Part shown: piece by piece, positions 35,738 through 44,498 of the stretch
Layout: each line of letters opens with the position of its first letter
Numbering within the stretch: the first letter of the stretch is position 1
NCBI RefSeq assembly: GCF_018137985.1
Contig: NZ_CP073084.1
Coordinates: forward strand, 2,133,336 to 2,197,335
Length of the DNA: 64,000 nucleotides
Source of the DNA: Streptococcus oriscaviae
GTDB lineage: Bacteria; Bacillota; Bacilli; Lactobacillales; Streptococcaceae
Direction: 5' to 3'
Notes under the pieces: generated by a model
Seen by the model: the letters and a program-made list of their open reading frames with translations, nothing else
The model's database searches: none
Told to the model about the DNA's origin: nothing
Program-made: the position numbers and the translations under genes

Positions 35738-35982
35738 GTATGTATCCATCAGGGGTAAAAGTTAATCAGGCAAATGTACATTAGGTAGATGTCATTGCTA
35801 CTATGTATGGAAAGTAGAACTAACAGAATTTTGAACAATCAAAAGGCAAATAAATAAAAGTTTAAAAATTAGGGGAAATGTTATGAAAAAGGCAGTAGAT
35901 CAGTGTATAAACTGATGTTTTTCATATATTTATTGTTGTTTAAATAAATATGGCTTTCAACAAATATTCGTTGTTTATAGGG
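35738..35982. other. AT-rich intergenic region before the MucBP surface-protein gene
   Basis: Apart from a minimal 10-codon reading frame (35883-35915, with AGGGGA upstream) that overlaps a hairpin ATCAGT/ACTGAT followed by GTTTTT (35899-35922), I see no gene. CAACAAATATTCGTTG (35958-35973) is an imperfect palindrome just upstream of the promoter. Confidence 0.45.
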
Positions 35983-36011
35983 TTGCTAAATCAATGAAAA
36001 TCGTCTATAAT
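35983..36011 (+). promoter_or_regulatory. Promoter of the MucBP surface-protein gene
   Basis: TTGCTA (35983-35988), 17-bp spacer, TATAAT (36006-36011), 42 nt before the ATG. Confidence 0.7.
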
Positions 36012-36053
36012 AATTGATGGTTTAAAAATTATTGCTAATTAGTAAAGTGTGAG

Positions 36054-39000
36054 ATGAAAATGAAACTGAAAAAGAAAAATAAGACCATTTTAGGCCTCCT
36101 GTCAATTGTGATTGCTATCTTCCTTTTTTCTCCTGCAAAGTCGGAGGCTCAAGATAGTACATCCTCAAGTAGGGTAAGTTATTCCTTTGCAGAAAAATCC
36201 AGTATTCCAGAGGAACATTTGCGTCTGTTAAAGGAAGGTTTTCCTACGGAAATTGCCAAGGCAGATGAGGAAAAATTCATTTTGGTTTACCAAATGAAGG
36301 AAACTTCTCCTTCGTCGGGTACAACAGTGGAAATGACAGATAACTCAAAGGAAACGACAAGTAGTGAAGAGGCGACTAAGCTAGTTGGACATTTGCCAAA
36401 TACTAGTGATAGTAACACAGCCCCTCTTGTTTTTATGGGGGTAGGTCTTCTTGTTTCAGTTATCTACATGGCTTTAGTTAATCGTAAAGCGAATCGCTTT
36501 ATTTGGTTAATTGTACTTTCTGGAGTGGGGTTATCTGCCTACTATTCGCTTCACATATCAGCTCAATCATCTATTTTGAAGGATGTCGTTGTGAAGTATG
36601 TACCTAAAGGTCAGTCTATGGTATATAAACCGGAATCAATTGAGGGATACGACTACATTGGTTATATTTACTTTGTACCATCTTTACCAGTTCAACCGGA
36701 GAGGGTCGAAATTACTTCCGAGGAATCCAGGACGAGTGTGACAACAACTACTAGCGAACCCCTAACTATAAGTTCGATTACCACAACAAGCGAAGAACCC
36801 TCGACAAGCACTACGACCATTGAGGAGCCGACAACCAGCACCAGCACTACGACCATTGAGGAGCCGACAACCAGCACCAGCACTGCGACTATTGAGGAGC
36901 CGACAACCAGCACCAGCACTACGACCATTGAGGAGCCGACAACCAGCACCAGCACTGCAACTATTGAGGAGTCGACAGCCAGCACCAGCACTACGACCAT
37001 TGAGGAGCCAACAGCCAGCACCAGCACTACAACAAGTGAGGAGCCGACAACCAGCACCAGCACTACAACAAGTGAGGAGCCGACAACCAGCACCAGCACT
37101 ACGACCATTGAGGAGCCGACAACCAGCACCAGCACTACGACCATTGAGGAGCTGACAACCAGCACCAGCACTACAACAAGTGAGGAGCCGACAACCAGCA
37201 CCAGCACTACGACCATTGAGGAGCTGACAACCAGCACCAGCACTACAACAAGTGAGGAGCCGACAACCGGCACCAGCACTACAACAAGTGAGGAGCCGAC
37301 AACCAGCACCAGCACTACAACAAGTGAGGAGCCGACAACCAGCACCAGCACTACGACCATTGAGGAGCTGACAACCAGCACCAGCACTACAACAAGTGAG
37401 GAGCCAACAACCAGCACCAGCACTACGACGAGTGAGGAACCAACAACCAGCACCACAACAACTAGTGAAGAGCCTCAAATTCCGTCGGAAGAGCCAAAAG
37501 GTAAGGTTCGTGTTAATTATTACCTCCTTGAGATTGTAAATGGTGAAGGAGGGGTATTAATAGGTGACGACTTTGTCATGCCAGGCTTTAGTATGGAGAT
37601 GGGTTACGCACCAACAATGGTGGCTCCACCTACATTGTTGGAAGGGAAAATTGGTTCAGGTTATGAAGTGCTGCCACTAGAAATCAAGGGGTTTACACTT
37701 TATGATTCCTACAATGAAGTAATAAGGGGAGAATTCAAGGACGAACTAACGGAAATAGATTTCTACTATAGCATCAATAAAGGTAGTGACTACCAAGAGG
37801 GTTATGTCGCTGCTAACTTTCTGTTAGAAGATGGAACAGCTTTTGCACTGAAGAGATATATGGCTGGGCTGGTTGGTTTACCATATGATGTGCCTATTCC
37901 TCAACTAGATAATTATCAGTTTATCAAAATTGATGGACCTGCGACGGGTTACTATAGTAAGGAAGATATTCCAGAAGTTTCGCTGACCTATAAAGATATT
38001 CGCAATACCTCTTTGACAGTTCTTCATCTGACAGAGGATGGGCAAGAATTGGGTCGAGAGGTAATTCGAGGAGTCGCGGGTAAAAAATACTCATTAGAGC
38101 GTGTTTATCCTGTCTATCATTATTTTTATAGTTTCGTAGGTATTGAAGGCGGAGAAAGAACAGGACGATTTACAGAAGAACCCCAGACAGTCGTTTATCG
38201 CTACAACTATGCATTCTCAGAAGGTGTAGTTAAGATTAATTATTTAAACCAAAAAGGCGATGGCATCTACCTTTCTGGAGGGGAACCAACCAGTGTTTCA
38301 GGTCCCTTTGATACCAATTACACTATTGAACCGTTCCAGGGGAATGACTATTATGAACTTACACATACTGAAGGAGATTTGACAGGTACCTTTGATCGGA
38401 AACCGAGAGAAGTTAATTTCTATTATCGGGAAAGAGGACCGGCAGAGGTGACAGTAAACTATCTCACCGAAGATAATCAGTTGTTAAAATCTAGAACATT
38501 AAAAGGGAAGAATGGTCTCCCGTACTCAGTTGATACAGCATACAGCGATGGATATGAATTGGTTCGCCATGAGGGAGAACTTTCTGGTGTCTACTCTAGT
38601 GAACAAGCTAAAACAGTGACACTTTACTACCGAGAGCTTCCAGAAGCAGGGCCTGTTACAGTTAAGTTTGTAGATGTAGTAACCAACGACATCCTCTCTA
38701 CATTAACGTATAGTGGTTATGTTGGGAATCAATATACAAGTTGGAATAGTTATAATGGCAGTGATATTTATGAACTAGTTGAAATCACTGGTGCACCAGA
38801 AAAAGGATACTTTATTCCAGAAGAACAGACGATTACTTATCATCTAAAACGGAAAAAGCATTCTCTTTGGGTAGTACACACAAGTACCGATTATTTCTTT
38901 CAAAGGAACTTGAGAAAAAGCGAAAAGATAGAGGCTATTACAGGTGGAACTTATACGATTACTCCAATAGATAATATCGAGTATGTTGTTGATCAAGTGG

Positions 39001-39494
39001 AGGGTGGAAATCTAAGTGGAGAGATACCATATGGAGATAACACCGTTTATGTTCACTATATTAAAAATCCAAACCGCTCAGGTATCAATTTCCTTTATTC
39101 CAACACCATGTATGTAGAATTTGCAGCTCCAACATTTGTTAGAGGCAATATTGGCGAAACCTACACTGCTCCGATTAAGCAGTTTAAAGGGATGTTGTAT
39201 GTCGGATCTGATAGTACAGACGAAGCTGGAAATGATTTTTTTATCTTTAAACCAGAAGATCAAACCATTACCTTATTCTATGATTTCAAAGCTAGCGTTA
39301 TTGTAAAACACGTCTATCGCAATAATCCTGAGTACAATACAGAGGTAGTATTAGAAGGTGTTGTTGATAGTGAATATATTACAGAACCGATTCTCAGAGA
39401 AGGTACAATACAAGCAGAAATAGAAGGTGATGCAACAGGTTATTATCCAGGATATGGAGAGCCACCTCTTGTTGTGACTTACTATTATGATTAA
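36054..39494 (+). CDS. Large MucBP-repeat surface protein with an internal, N-proximal LPxTG-like sorting signal
   Basis: The 1146-residue product starts with a basic stretch and a hydrophobic segment (about residues 11-26), followed by a small extracellular region (31-113). Then comes a module that looks exactly like a sortase signal: LPNTS (114-118), a hydrophobic helix (about 124-142) and the basic NRKANR (143-148). Unusually it is not at the C terminus; a second helix (149-170) follows, then a Ser/Thr/Glu repeat stalk (about 253-468) and about nine MucBP-like beta modules to the end. MucBP modules bind mucins or other glycans in adhesins. There is no C-terminal anchor, so the stalk and MucBP part would hang from the two membrane helices. 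Read as an adhesin by domain content. Confidence 0.82.
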   Translation: MKMKLKKKNKTILGLLSIVIAIFLFSPAKSEAQDSTSSSRVSYSFAEKSSIPEEHLRLLKEGFPTEIAKADEEKFILVYQMKETSPSSGTTVEMTDNSKETTSSEEATKLVGHLPNTSDSNTAPLVFMGVGLLVSVIYMALVNRKANRFIWLIVLSGVGLSAYYSLHISAQSSILKDVVVKYVPKGQSMVYKPESIEGYDYIGYIYFVPSLPVQPERVEITSEESRTSVTTTTSEPLTISSITTTSEEPSTSTTTIEEPTTSTSTTTIEEPTTSTSTATIEEPTTSTSTTTIEEPTTSTSTATIEESTASTSTTTIEEPTASTSTTTSEEPTTSTSTTTSEEPTTSTSTTTIEEPTTSTSTTTIEELTTSTSTTTSEEPTTSTSTTTIEELTTSTSTTTSEEPTTGTSTTTSEEPTTSTSTTTSEEPTTSTSTTTIEELTTSTSTTTSEEPTTSTSTTTSEEPTTSTTTTSEEPQIPSEEPKGKVRVNYYLLEIVNGEGGVLIGDDFVMPGFSMEMGYAPTMVAPPTLLEGKIGSGYEVLPLEIKGFTLYDSYNEVIRGEFKDELTEIDFYYSINKGSDYQEGYVAANFLLEDGTAFALKRYMAGLVGLPYDVPIPQLDNYQFIKIDGPATGYYSKEDIPEVSLTYKDIRNTSLTVLHLTEDGQELGREVIRGVAGKKYSLERVYPVYHYFYSFVGIEGGERTGRFTEEPQTVVYRYNYAFSEGVVKINYLNQKGDGIYLSGGEPTSVSGPFDTNYTIEPFQGNDYYELTHTEGDLTGTFDRKPREVNFYYRERGPAEVTVNYLTEDNQLLKSRTLKGKNGLPYSVDTAYSDGYELVRHEGELSGVYSSEQAKTVTLYYRELPEAGPVTVKFVDVVTNDILSTLTYSGYVGNQYTSWNSYNGSDIYELVEITGAPEKGYFIPEEQTITYHLKRKKHSLWVVHTSTDYFFQRNLRKSEKIEAITGGTYTITPIDNIEYVVDQVEGGNLSGEIPYGDNTVYVHYIKNPNRSGINFLYSNTMYVEFAAPTFVRGNIGETYTAPIKQFKGMLYVGSDSTDEAGNDFFIFKPEDQTITLFYDFKASVIVKHVYRNNPEYNTEVVLEGVVDSEYITEPILREGTIQAEIEGDATGYYPGYGEPPLVVTYYYD
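36811..37460 (+). repeat. 36-bp tandem repeat array (about 18 units) encoding a Ser/Thr stalk
   Basis: Units read TT(I/S)EE(P/L)TTSTST at the protein level. Variants (I/S, P/L/S, T/A) are shuffled along the array, typical of slippage and unequal exchange. The 36-bp period is a multiple of three, so copy-number changes keep the frame. Confidence 0.9.
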
Positions 39495-39499
39495 CTAGG

Positions 39500-39528
39500 A
39501 AACGACTCAATCTGATTGGGTCGTTTTT
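39500..39528 (+). terminator. Terminator of the MucBP surface-protein gene
   Basis: AAACGACTCAATC / TTGGGTCGTTTTT hairpin 5 nt after the stop. Confidence 0.85.
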
Positions 39529-39735
39529 GGTCTATGTGATTTTAAGTCAGAACCCATGACAACTAAACCATATCTTGGACGGCTGGCATAAAATGGTTTT
39601 GATGTACAATGCACTATAAAAGCGTAGGCTGTCCGCTTGGTTTTCCGTGAAAGGAAGGGTGTCATTGTAGTCTGTATCAACTATATAACAAGGAGTGAAT
39701 ACGTTTTTAGTTCGACCAATTCCCTAGGTTTCAGG

Positions 39736-39764
39736 TTGCCATTTGCTTGAAAATCTGCTATAAT
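39736..39764 (+). promoter_or_regulatory. Promoter of the first TM2 gene
   Basis: TTGCCA (39736-39741), 17-bp spacer, TATAAT (39759-39764). Confidence 0.7.
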
Positions 39765-39785
39765 AACAAATTAAAAGGAGAAATT

Positions 39786-40394
39786 ATGAATTACGCACAA
39801 TCATTTTTAATGGCCAATATGAGCTCTTTCCCAGCAGATAAGCTTCCGATTTTGCAAAAGGAAGTGGAACAACTGGATGACCAAGCTATCACAACCCTGA
39901 TGATGACGGAAATAAAAAATCCAACAACAGCCCTTCTTATTTCTATTTTTGTAGGAGAATTGGGAATTGACCGTTTTTATGTTGGTCATAAAGAATTAGG
40001 GATTTTAAAACTCAGTTTACTAGTCATATCTTTTGTAACCCTATTTATTTTGATTGGATTTTTCCTCCTTCCGATTCTCTATATCTGGAAGATAGTGGAT
40101 ATTTTTCTTATCATGGGAGCTTGCAAACAGGCGAATTTTGAGCGGCTTATCCAGCAGCTGAATTATGTAAAAATGGCACAGAAAAGCCAGGTCGCTAAGA
40201 CGCAAGGGCCTGTGAAAGAAGATGCGGTAGAAGTAGTTGAAGAAGCACCGGTAGATGTGATTGTAACAGAACACATTGAAGAAACGAGTCTTGTAGAAGA
40301 AGAAGCTGTGGTTCAAGAAGAAACTGTGGCTCAAGAAGAGATTGTAAATGAGCCAGTTGTTTCTGACGAAGGTTCAGAGGAACGTTCGGAATAA
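39786..40394 (+). CDS. TM2 domain membrane protein with acidic C-terminal tail
   Basis: The 202-residue protein has a soluble N-terminal helical part (1-50), a TM2 domain (about 55-115) with the diagnostic GELGIDRFYVGHKELG between two membrane helices, and an acidic tail of about 70 residues rich in Val and Glu. The function of TM2 proteins in bacteria is unknown. The next gene is a clear paralogue: residues around FLMANMSSFPADKLPILQKE align with YLAANAANLPAEALPMLRER. The ATG at 39786 follows AAAAGGAG; the earlier in-frame start overlaps the promoter. Confidence 0.85.
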   Translation: MNYAQSFLMANMSSFPADKLPILQKEVEQLDDQAITTLMMTEIKNPTTALLISIFVGELGIDRFYVGHKELGILKLSLLVISFVTLFILIGFFLLPILYIWKIVDIFLIMGACKQANFERLIQQLNYVKMAQKSQVAKTQGPVKEDAVEVVEEAPVDVIVTEHIEETSLVEEEAVVQEETVAQEEIVNEPVVSDEGSEERSE

Positions 40395-40426
40395 AGGAAC
40401 TAACAGTAAGAGTTTGTCAAAAAGAC

Positions 40427-40455
40427 TTTACAAAATTAGCTTTTTTGTCTATACT
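40427..40455 (+). promoter_or_regulatory. Promoter of the second TM2 gene
   Basis: TTTACA (40427-40432), 17-bp spacer, TATACT (40450-40455). Confidence 0.7.
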
Positions 40456-40490
40456 AGTACACTATAAACTTGATTATTAAGGAGATTATT

Positions 40491-40847
40491 ATGTCACGTT
40501 TTTCTGATACTTACCTTGCAGCGAATGCTGCGAACCTTCCAGCTGAAGCTCTTCCAATGCTTCGTGAACGTTTGGATGCTCTTGATGAATCACAAACAGC
40601 TTTTATCTTGGCAACAGAGTTGAAGAGTCCAACAACTGCTTTGATTTTTTCTATTCTTTTGGGTTCTTTCGGAGCAGATCGCTTCTACATCGGTCAGGTT
40701 GGTCTTGGTGTTGCTAAGTTGTTCTTGTCTTGGTTAACATTTGGAATCTGGGTCTTGGTTGACTGGTTCCTTATCATGAATGCTACCAAGCGCGCTAACC
40801 TTGAAAAGTTGAACATGGCTTTGATGGCAGCAACAGCAGGTCGTTAA
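40491..40847 (+). CDS. TM2 domain membrane protein (paralogue of the preceding gene)
   Basis: The 118-residue protein has the same N-terminal helical region and TM2 domain as its neighbour (LGSFGADRFYIGQVGLGVAK between two helices) but lacks the acidic tail. It has its own promoter and terminator and strongly biased codons, suggesting higher expression than the first copy. It follows AAGGAG with good spacing. Function unknown; tandem placement suggests duplication and specialisation. Confidence 0.88.
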   Translation: MSRFSDTYLAANAANLPAEALPMLRERLDALDESQTAFILATELKSPTTALIFSILLGSFGADRFYIGQVGLGVAKLFLSWLTFGIWVLVDWFLIMNATKRANLEKLNMALMAATAGR

Positions 40848-40862
40848 TTCTTTCAAAATAAA

Positions 40863-40886
40863 CAGCCTTACATTGTAGGGCTTTTT
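40863..40886 (+). terminator. Terminator of the second TM2 gene
   Basis: AGCCTTACA-TTG-TAGGGCTTTTT hairpin. Confidence 0.8.
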
Positions 40887-40979
40887 GTCTGCCCTTGAAA
40901 TGTCACTAACTTGTAACTTTGTGAAGGGAGTTTTTCTGTTATAATAATAAAATGCTTATAAAGGAAGGGGGATTCGACA

Positions 40980-41471
40980 ATGGGTTCTAAAAAAATCACA
41001 ATCTTTTTATTTCTCATCTATCTCTCCTTTTTGACTTGGATAATCCTATTTAAAATGGACTTGACCAACCTTTTTCAAGCCAGATACGCCACTCGTAGTT
41101 TAAATCTCATTCCTTTTGCGGGAACAGCAGTATACAATGGCGTTTTGGACTATCAGGAAATTCTCCTCAATATTCTTTGTTTCATTCCTTTTGGCATGTA
41201 TATGGAAATGCTCTTTCGTAAAGCTTCTTGGGTGGTTAATCTGACGGTCATTTGTTTGGTAAGTCTAGCTTATGAAGTGATTCAATATGGATTCATGATT
41301 GGAATTGCAGACATCACGGACTTGCTAGCAAATGGACTGGGCGGAGCAATTGGGATCAACATCCTCTATATGTTGACGAGCATCTGGAGAGAGAAAACTT
41401 ACGGTCGTTTAAATGCTCTGGCTCTGGCGGTGACAGTGTGTTACTGTCTTCTGGTTGTTGCTTTTATGTAA
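40980..41471 (+). CDS. VanZ-like family membrane protein
   Basis: The 163-residue protein has four to five membrane helices and the VanZ-like pattern: an early RSLNLIPFAG loop, EILLNILCFIPFGMYMEMLF, and an acidic SLAYEVIQYGFMIGIADITD segment. VanZ homologues are widespread in Firmicutes and linked to low-level teicoplanin and lipoglycopeptide tolerance in some species, but most have no known role and no van genes are nearby. A strong GGAAGGGGGA precedes the start. A TATAATAATAA-like -10 lies about 35 nt upstream. Confidence 0.88.
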   Translation: MGSKKITIFLFLIYLSFLTWIILFKMDLTNLFQARYATRSLNLIPFAGTAVYNGVLDYQEILLNILCFIPFGMYMEMLFRKASWVVNLTVICLVSLAYEVIQYGFMIGIADITDLLANGLGGAIGINILYMLTSIWREKTYGRLNALALAVTVCYCLLVVAFM

Positions 41472-41494
41472 AGGTTTTCAAGAGCTCCTATTTT

Positions 41495-41503
41495 TGCTAT
41501 AAT
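41495..41503 (+). promoter_or_regulatory. Extended -10 promoter of queG
   Basis: TGC-TATAAT (41495-41503) ends 8 nt before the queG ATG at 41512. Confidence 0.6.
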
Positions 41504-41511
41504 GTACTGCG

Positions 41512-42639
41512 ATGAATATAAAAGAAGAAATTAAGAATCTGGCTCAAGAAATTGGGATTTCCAAGATTGGGTTTACAAGTGCAGACGACTTTGATTATTT
41601 GGAAAAATCCTTGCGGGCAGCAGTTGAAGAGGGGCGTTCTTCGGGTTTTGAACATAAAAATATCGAGGAGCGTATTCGTCCAAAACTGAGTTTGGCTTCA
41701 GCCAAGACGATTATTTCCATAGCAGTAGCTTATCCGCGTCACTTGCCTCAGCAGCCTCAAAACAGAGGATTTAAACGAGGGAAAATTAGCCCTAGCTCTT
41801 GGGGAGTTGACTACCATTATATTTTACAGGATAAGATGGAACAGTTGGCGCGTAGGATTGAGCAATTGACAGCCGATTTTGAATACAAGGGGATGGTCGA
41901 TACGGGAGCCCTAGTAGATACAGCCGTTGCCAGACGGGCTGGGATTGGTTTTATCGGGAAGAGCGGCTTGGTTATTTCAAAAGAGTTCGGCTCTTATATG
42001 TTTCTAGGAGAGCTGATTACCAATCTGGAGATTGAGCCCGACCAGCCAGTTGATTACGATTGTGGTGATTGTAATCGTTGCGTTCAGGCTTGCCCCACCT
42101 CTTGTCTGATTGGTGATGGAACAATGAATGCGAGGCGTTGCCTCTCTTTTCAAACTCAGGACAAGGGAATGATGGCGCTGGAGTTTCGGAAAAAAATTAA
42201 AACGGTGATTTATGGTTGCGACATCTGCCAGATTTGCTGTCCTTACAACAAAGGTATCAGTAACCCACCGATTGTTGCTATTGATCCGGAATTGGCTCAA
42301 CCAGAGCTGCTTCCATTTTTGGAGCTATCCAATGGACAGTTCAAAGAACAGTTTGGACAGTTAGCAGCCAGCTGGAGAGGAAAGAATATCCTTCAGCGCA
42401 ATGCCATCATCGCTTTGGCAAATGCCCATGACCGCTCCGCAATTCCTAAATTATTGGAAATTATTGATAAAAAACAAAATCCTATCCACATGGCAACAGC
42501 GATTTGGGCACTCAGTCAGTTGGTCAAAGAACCTAACGACGACTTGTTAGACTTCATAGAAGCCATTCAGACAGAGCATCCCGATGTCTTGGCAGAACGA
42601 GAAGCATTCATGACAATAGCCAAAAATAGACAAGTGTGA
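41512..42639 (+). CDS. queG: Epoxyqueuosine reductase QueG
   Basis: The 375-residue enzyme carries out the last step of queuosine tRNA modification, reducing epoxyqueuosine with cobalamin and two 4Fe-4S clusters. The cluster ligands are clear: CGDCNRCVQACPTSC (about residues 184-198) and CDICQICCPYN (about 237-247). A C-terminal HEAT-like helical region follows. Cobalamin dependence is of interest given the ECF S-component/DUF4430 pair at 9.1 kb. The ATG lies 8 nt after a -10 box with no ribosome binding site, so it is a leaderless candidate. It is followed closely by prfB. Confidence 0.95.
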   Translation: MNIKEEIKNLAQEIGISKIGFTSADDFDYLEKSLRAAVEEGRSSGFEHKNIEERIRPKLSLASAKTIISIAVAYPRHLPQQPQNRGFKRGKISPSSWGVDYHYILQDKMEQLARRIEQLTADFEYKGMVDTGALVDTAVARRAGIGFIGKSGLVISKEFGSYMFLGELITNLEIEPDQPVDYDCGDCNRCVQACPTSCLIGDGTMNARRCLSFQTQDKGMMALEFRKKIKTVIYGCDICQICCPYNKGISNPPIVAIDPELAQPELLPFLELSNGQFKEQFGQLAASWRGKNILQRNAIIALANAHDRSAIPKLLEIIDKKQNPIHMATAIWALSQLVKEPNDDLLDFIEAIQTEHPDVLAEREAFMTIAKNRQV

Positions 42640-42672
42640 TAGAATAGAAAGAAGTATAAAAACGAGGTAGAT

Positions 42673-43768
42673 ATGGATACAGCAGAAATTCGACAAAAAA
42701 AAGATGAACTAGCTAGCAAATTAGAATCTTTCAGGAGGTCTCTTTGACTTAGAAGGTCTGGAAGAAGAGATAGCCATCTTGGAGAACAAGATGACCGAGC
42801 CTGATTTTTGGAACGACAATTTATCAGCTCAAAAAACCTCTCAAGAATTGAATGATTTGAAGGCAACCTATCAGCATTTCCATCATATGATGGAGTTGTT
42901 GGATGAAACAGACATTCTCCTTGATTTTCTAGCTGAGGATGAATCTGTTCGTGAGGAGCTGGTTGACAAACTTGGGGAGTTGGACAAACTCATGACCAGT
43001 TATGAAATGACCCTCCTTTTATCAGAGCCGTACGATAGCAACAATGCTATTTTGGAAATTCATCCAGGTTCTGGAGGGACTGAGGCCCAGGATTGGGGCG
43101 AGATGCTGATGCGGATGTACACACGTTTTGGGAATGCCAAAGGTTTCAAGGTGGAAACCTTGGATTATCAGGCAGGTGACGAAGCGGGTATTAAGTCTGT
43201 AACTCTTAGTTTTACAGGACCAAATGCTTATGGGCTGCTCAAGTCTGAAATGGGCGTTCATCGTCTGGTTCGGATTTCACCATTTGACTCGGCTAAGCGA
43301 AGGCATACTTCCTTTACTTCAGTAGAGGTCATGCCGGAGCTAGATGATACCATTGAGATTGAGATTCGTGATGACGAGATCAAAATGGACACCTTCCGAA
43401 GTGGGGGTGCCGGTGGTCAGAACGTCAACAAGGTTTCAACTGGGGTTCGACTGACCCACCTACCGACAGGGCTTGTTACCCAGTCGACAGTGGATCGTAC
43501 CCAATATGGCAACCGTGACCGAGCTCTCAAGCTTTTGCAAGCCAAACTCTACCAGCTGGAACAGGAGAAGAAAGCTGCGGAGGTTGACTCACTTAAAGGA
43601 GAAAAGAAAGAGATAACATGGGGTAGTCAAATCCGTTCCTATGTCTTCACACCTTACACTATGGTCAAAGACCACAGAACCAGTTTTGAGGTCAGTCAGG
43701 TAGATAAGGTTATGGATGGCGATTTGGATGGATTTATCGACGCCTATCTGAAGTGGCGCATTAGCTAA
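42673..43768 (+). CDS. prfB: Peptide chain release factor 2, with programmed +1 frameshift
   Basis: Release factor 2 recognises UGA and UAA stops. The gene is in two frames: an ATG at 42673 reads 24 codons to an in-frame TGA at 42745-42747, and a +1 shift there continues from 42746 to 43768 (about 364 residues in all). The class I release factor hallmarks are present in the long part, including the peptidyl-tRNA hydrolysis GGQ in [18 protein letters not shown] and the stop-codon anticodon-like region before it. GAGGTAG precedes the start. It is followed by ftsE after 37 nt. Confidence 0.95.
42733..42748 (+). promoter_or_regulatory. prfB programmed +1 frameshift site
   Basis: AGGAGG, then TCT CTT TGA C: the internal Shine-Dalgarno just upstream of CTT-TGA-C is the classic autoregulatory site. 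Low release factor 2 lets ribosomes slip onto the +1 frame. Confidence 0.95.
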
Positions 43769-43805
43769 AATAAATAGAAAGGACTGTCAACTGACAGAAA
43801 ACCTT

Positions 43806-44498
43806 ATGGGAATCATTGAAATGAAAGACGTTTCCAAGAAATATGGAAATGGGACAACCGCCCTTCGTGGTGTGTCCATTAACGTAGAGGCAGGAGAATT
43901 TGCCTATATTGTAGGGCCTTCTGGTGCTGGTAAATCCACCTTCATTAAGCTCTTGTATCGAGAAGAAAAGCTAGACAAGGGAACCTTGAAGGTCGGTAAA
44001 TTCAATCTTGGTAAGATTAAAAAGAGAGATGTTCCGATGCTGCGCCGGAGTGTCGGCGTGGTCTTTCAGGACTATAAACTTTTGCCAAAGAAAACAGTTT
44101 TTGAAAACATTGCCTATGCAATGGAAGTTATCGGTGAGAAGCCGCGTAACATCAAAAAACGGGTAATGGAAGTTTTGGACTTGGTAGGTCTTAAGCACAA
44201 GATTCGCTCTTTCCCTAATGAACTATCAGGGGGCGAGCAGCAACGGATTGCGATTGCTCGTGCCATTGTCAACAACCCGAAAGTGTTGATAGCAGATGAG
44301 CCAACAGGAAACCTAGACCCAGAAAACTCATGGGAAATCATGAACCTTCTGGAGCGGATTAACCTGCAAGGTACAACTGTTTTGATGGCTACCCACAACA
44401 GCCAAATCGTAAATACCCTCCGCCACCGTGTCATCGCGATTGAAGACGGTCGAGTGGTGCGCGATGAAGAGAAAGGAGAGTACGGATACGATGATTAG
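43806..44498 (+). CDS. ftsE: Cell division ATP-binding protein FtsE
   Basis: The 230-residue ABC ATPase has Walker A GPSGAGKST (about residues 37-45), signature LSGGEQQR, Walker B VLIADEPT and the switch His in MATHNSQ. With FtsX it activates peptidoglycan hydrolases (PcsB in streptococci) at the septum. It ends in an 8-nt overlap with ftsX. The gene order prfB-ftsE-ftsX is the usual streptococcal one. Confidence 0.96.
   Translation: MGIIEMKDVSKKYGNGTTALRGVSINVEAGEFAYIVGPSGAGKSTFIKLLYREEKLDKGTLKVGKFNLGKIKKRDVPMLRRSVGVVFQDYKLLPKKTVFENIAYAMEVIGEKPRNIKKRVMEVLDLVGLKHKIRSFPNELSGGEQQRIAIARAIVNNPKVLIADEPTGNLDPENSWEIMNLLERINLQGTTVLMATHNSQIVNTLRHRVIAIEDGRVVRDEEKGEYGYDD

Noticed and set aside
36811..37460. 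The regular 36-bp repeat considered as a CRISPR array
   Set aside because: There are no unique spacers; the units are contiguous, in frame and encode a Ser/Thr stalk. No cas genes are present.
36692..37478. Two long minus-strand open frames (254 and 238 codons) rich in Val/Leu/Ser and Cys/Gly across the adhesin repeat
   Set aside because: They are a by-product of the 36-bp repeat, which lacks stops in several frames. They have no start signals, and their composition is low complexity.
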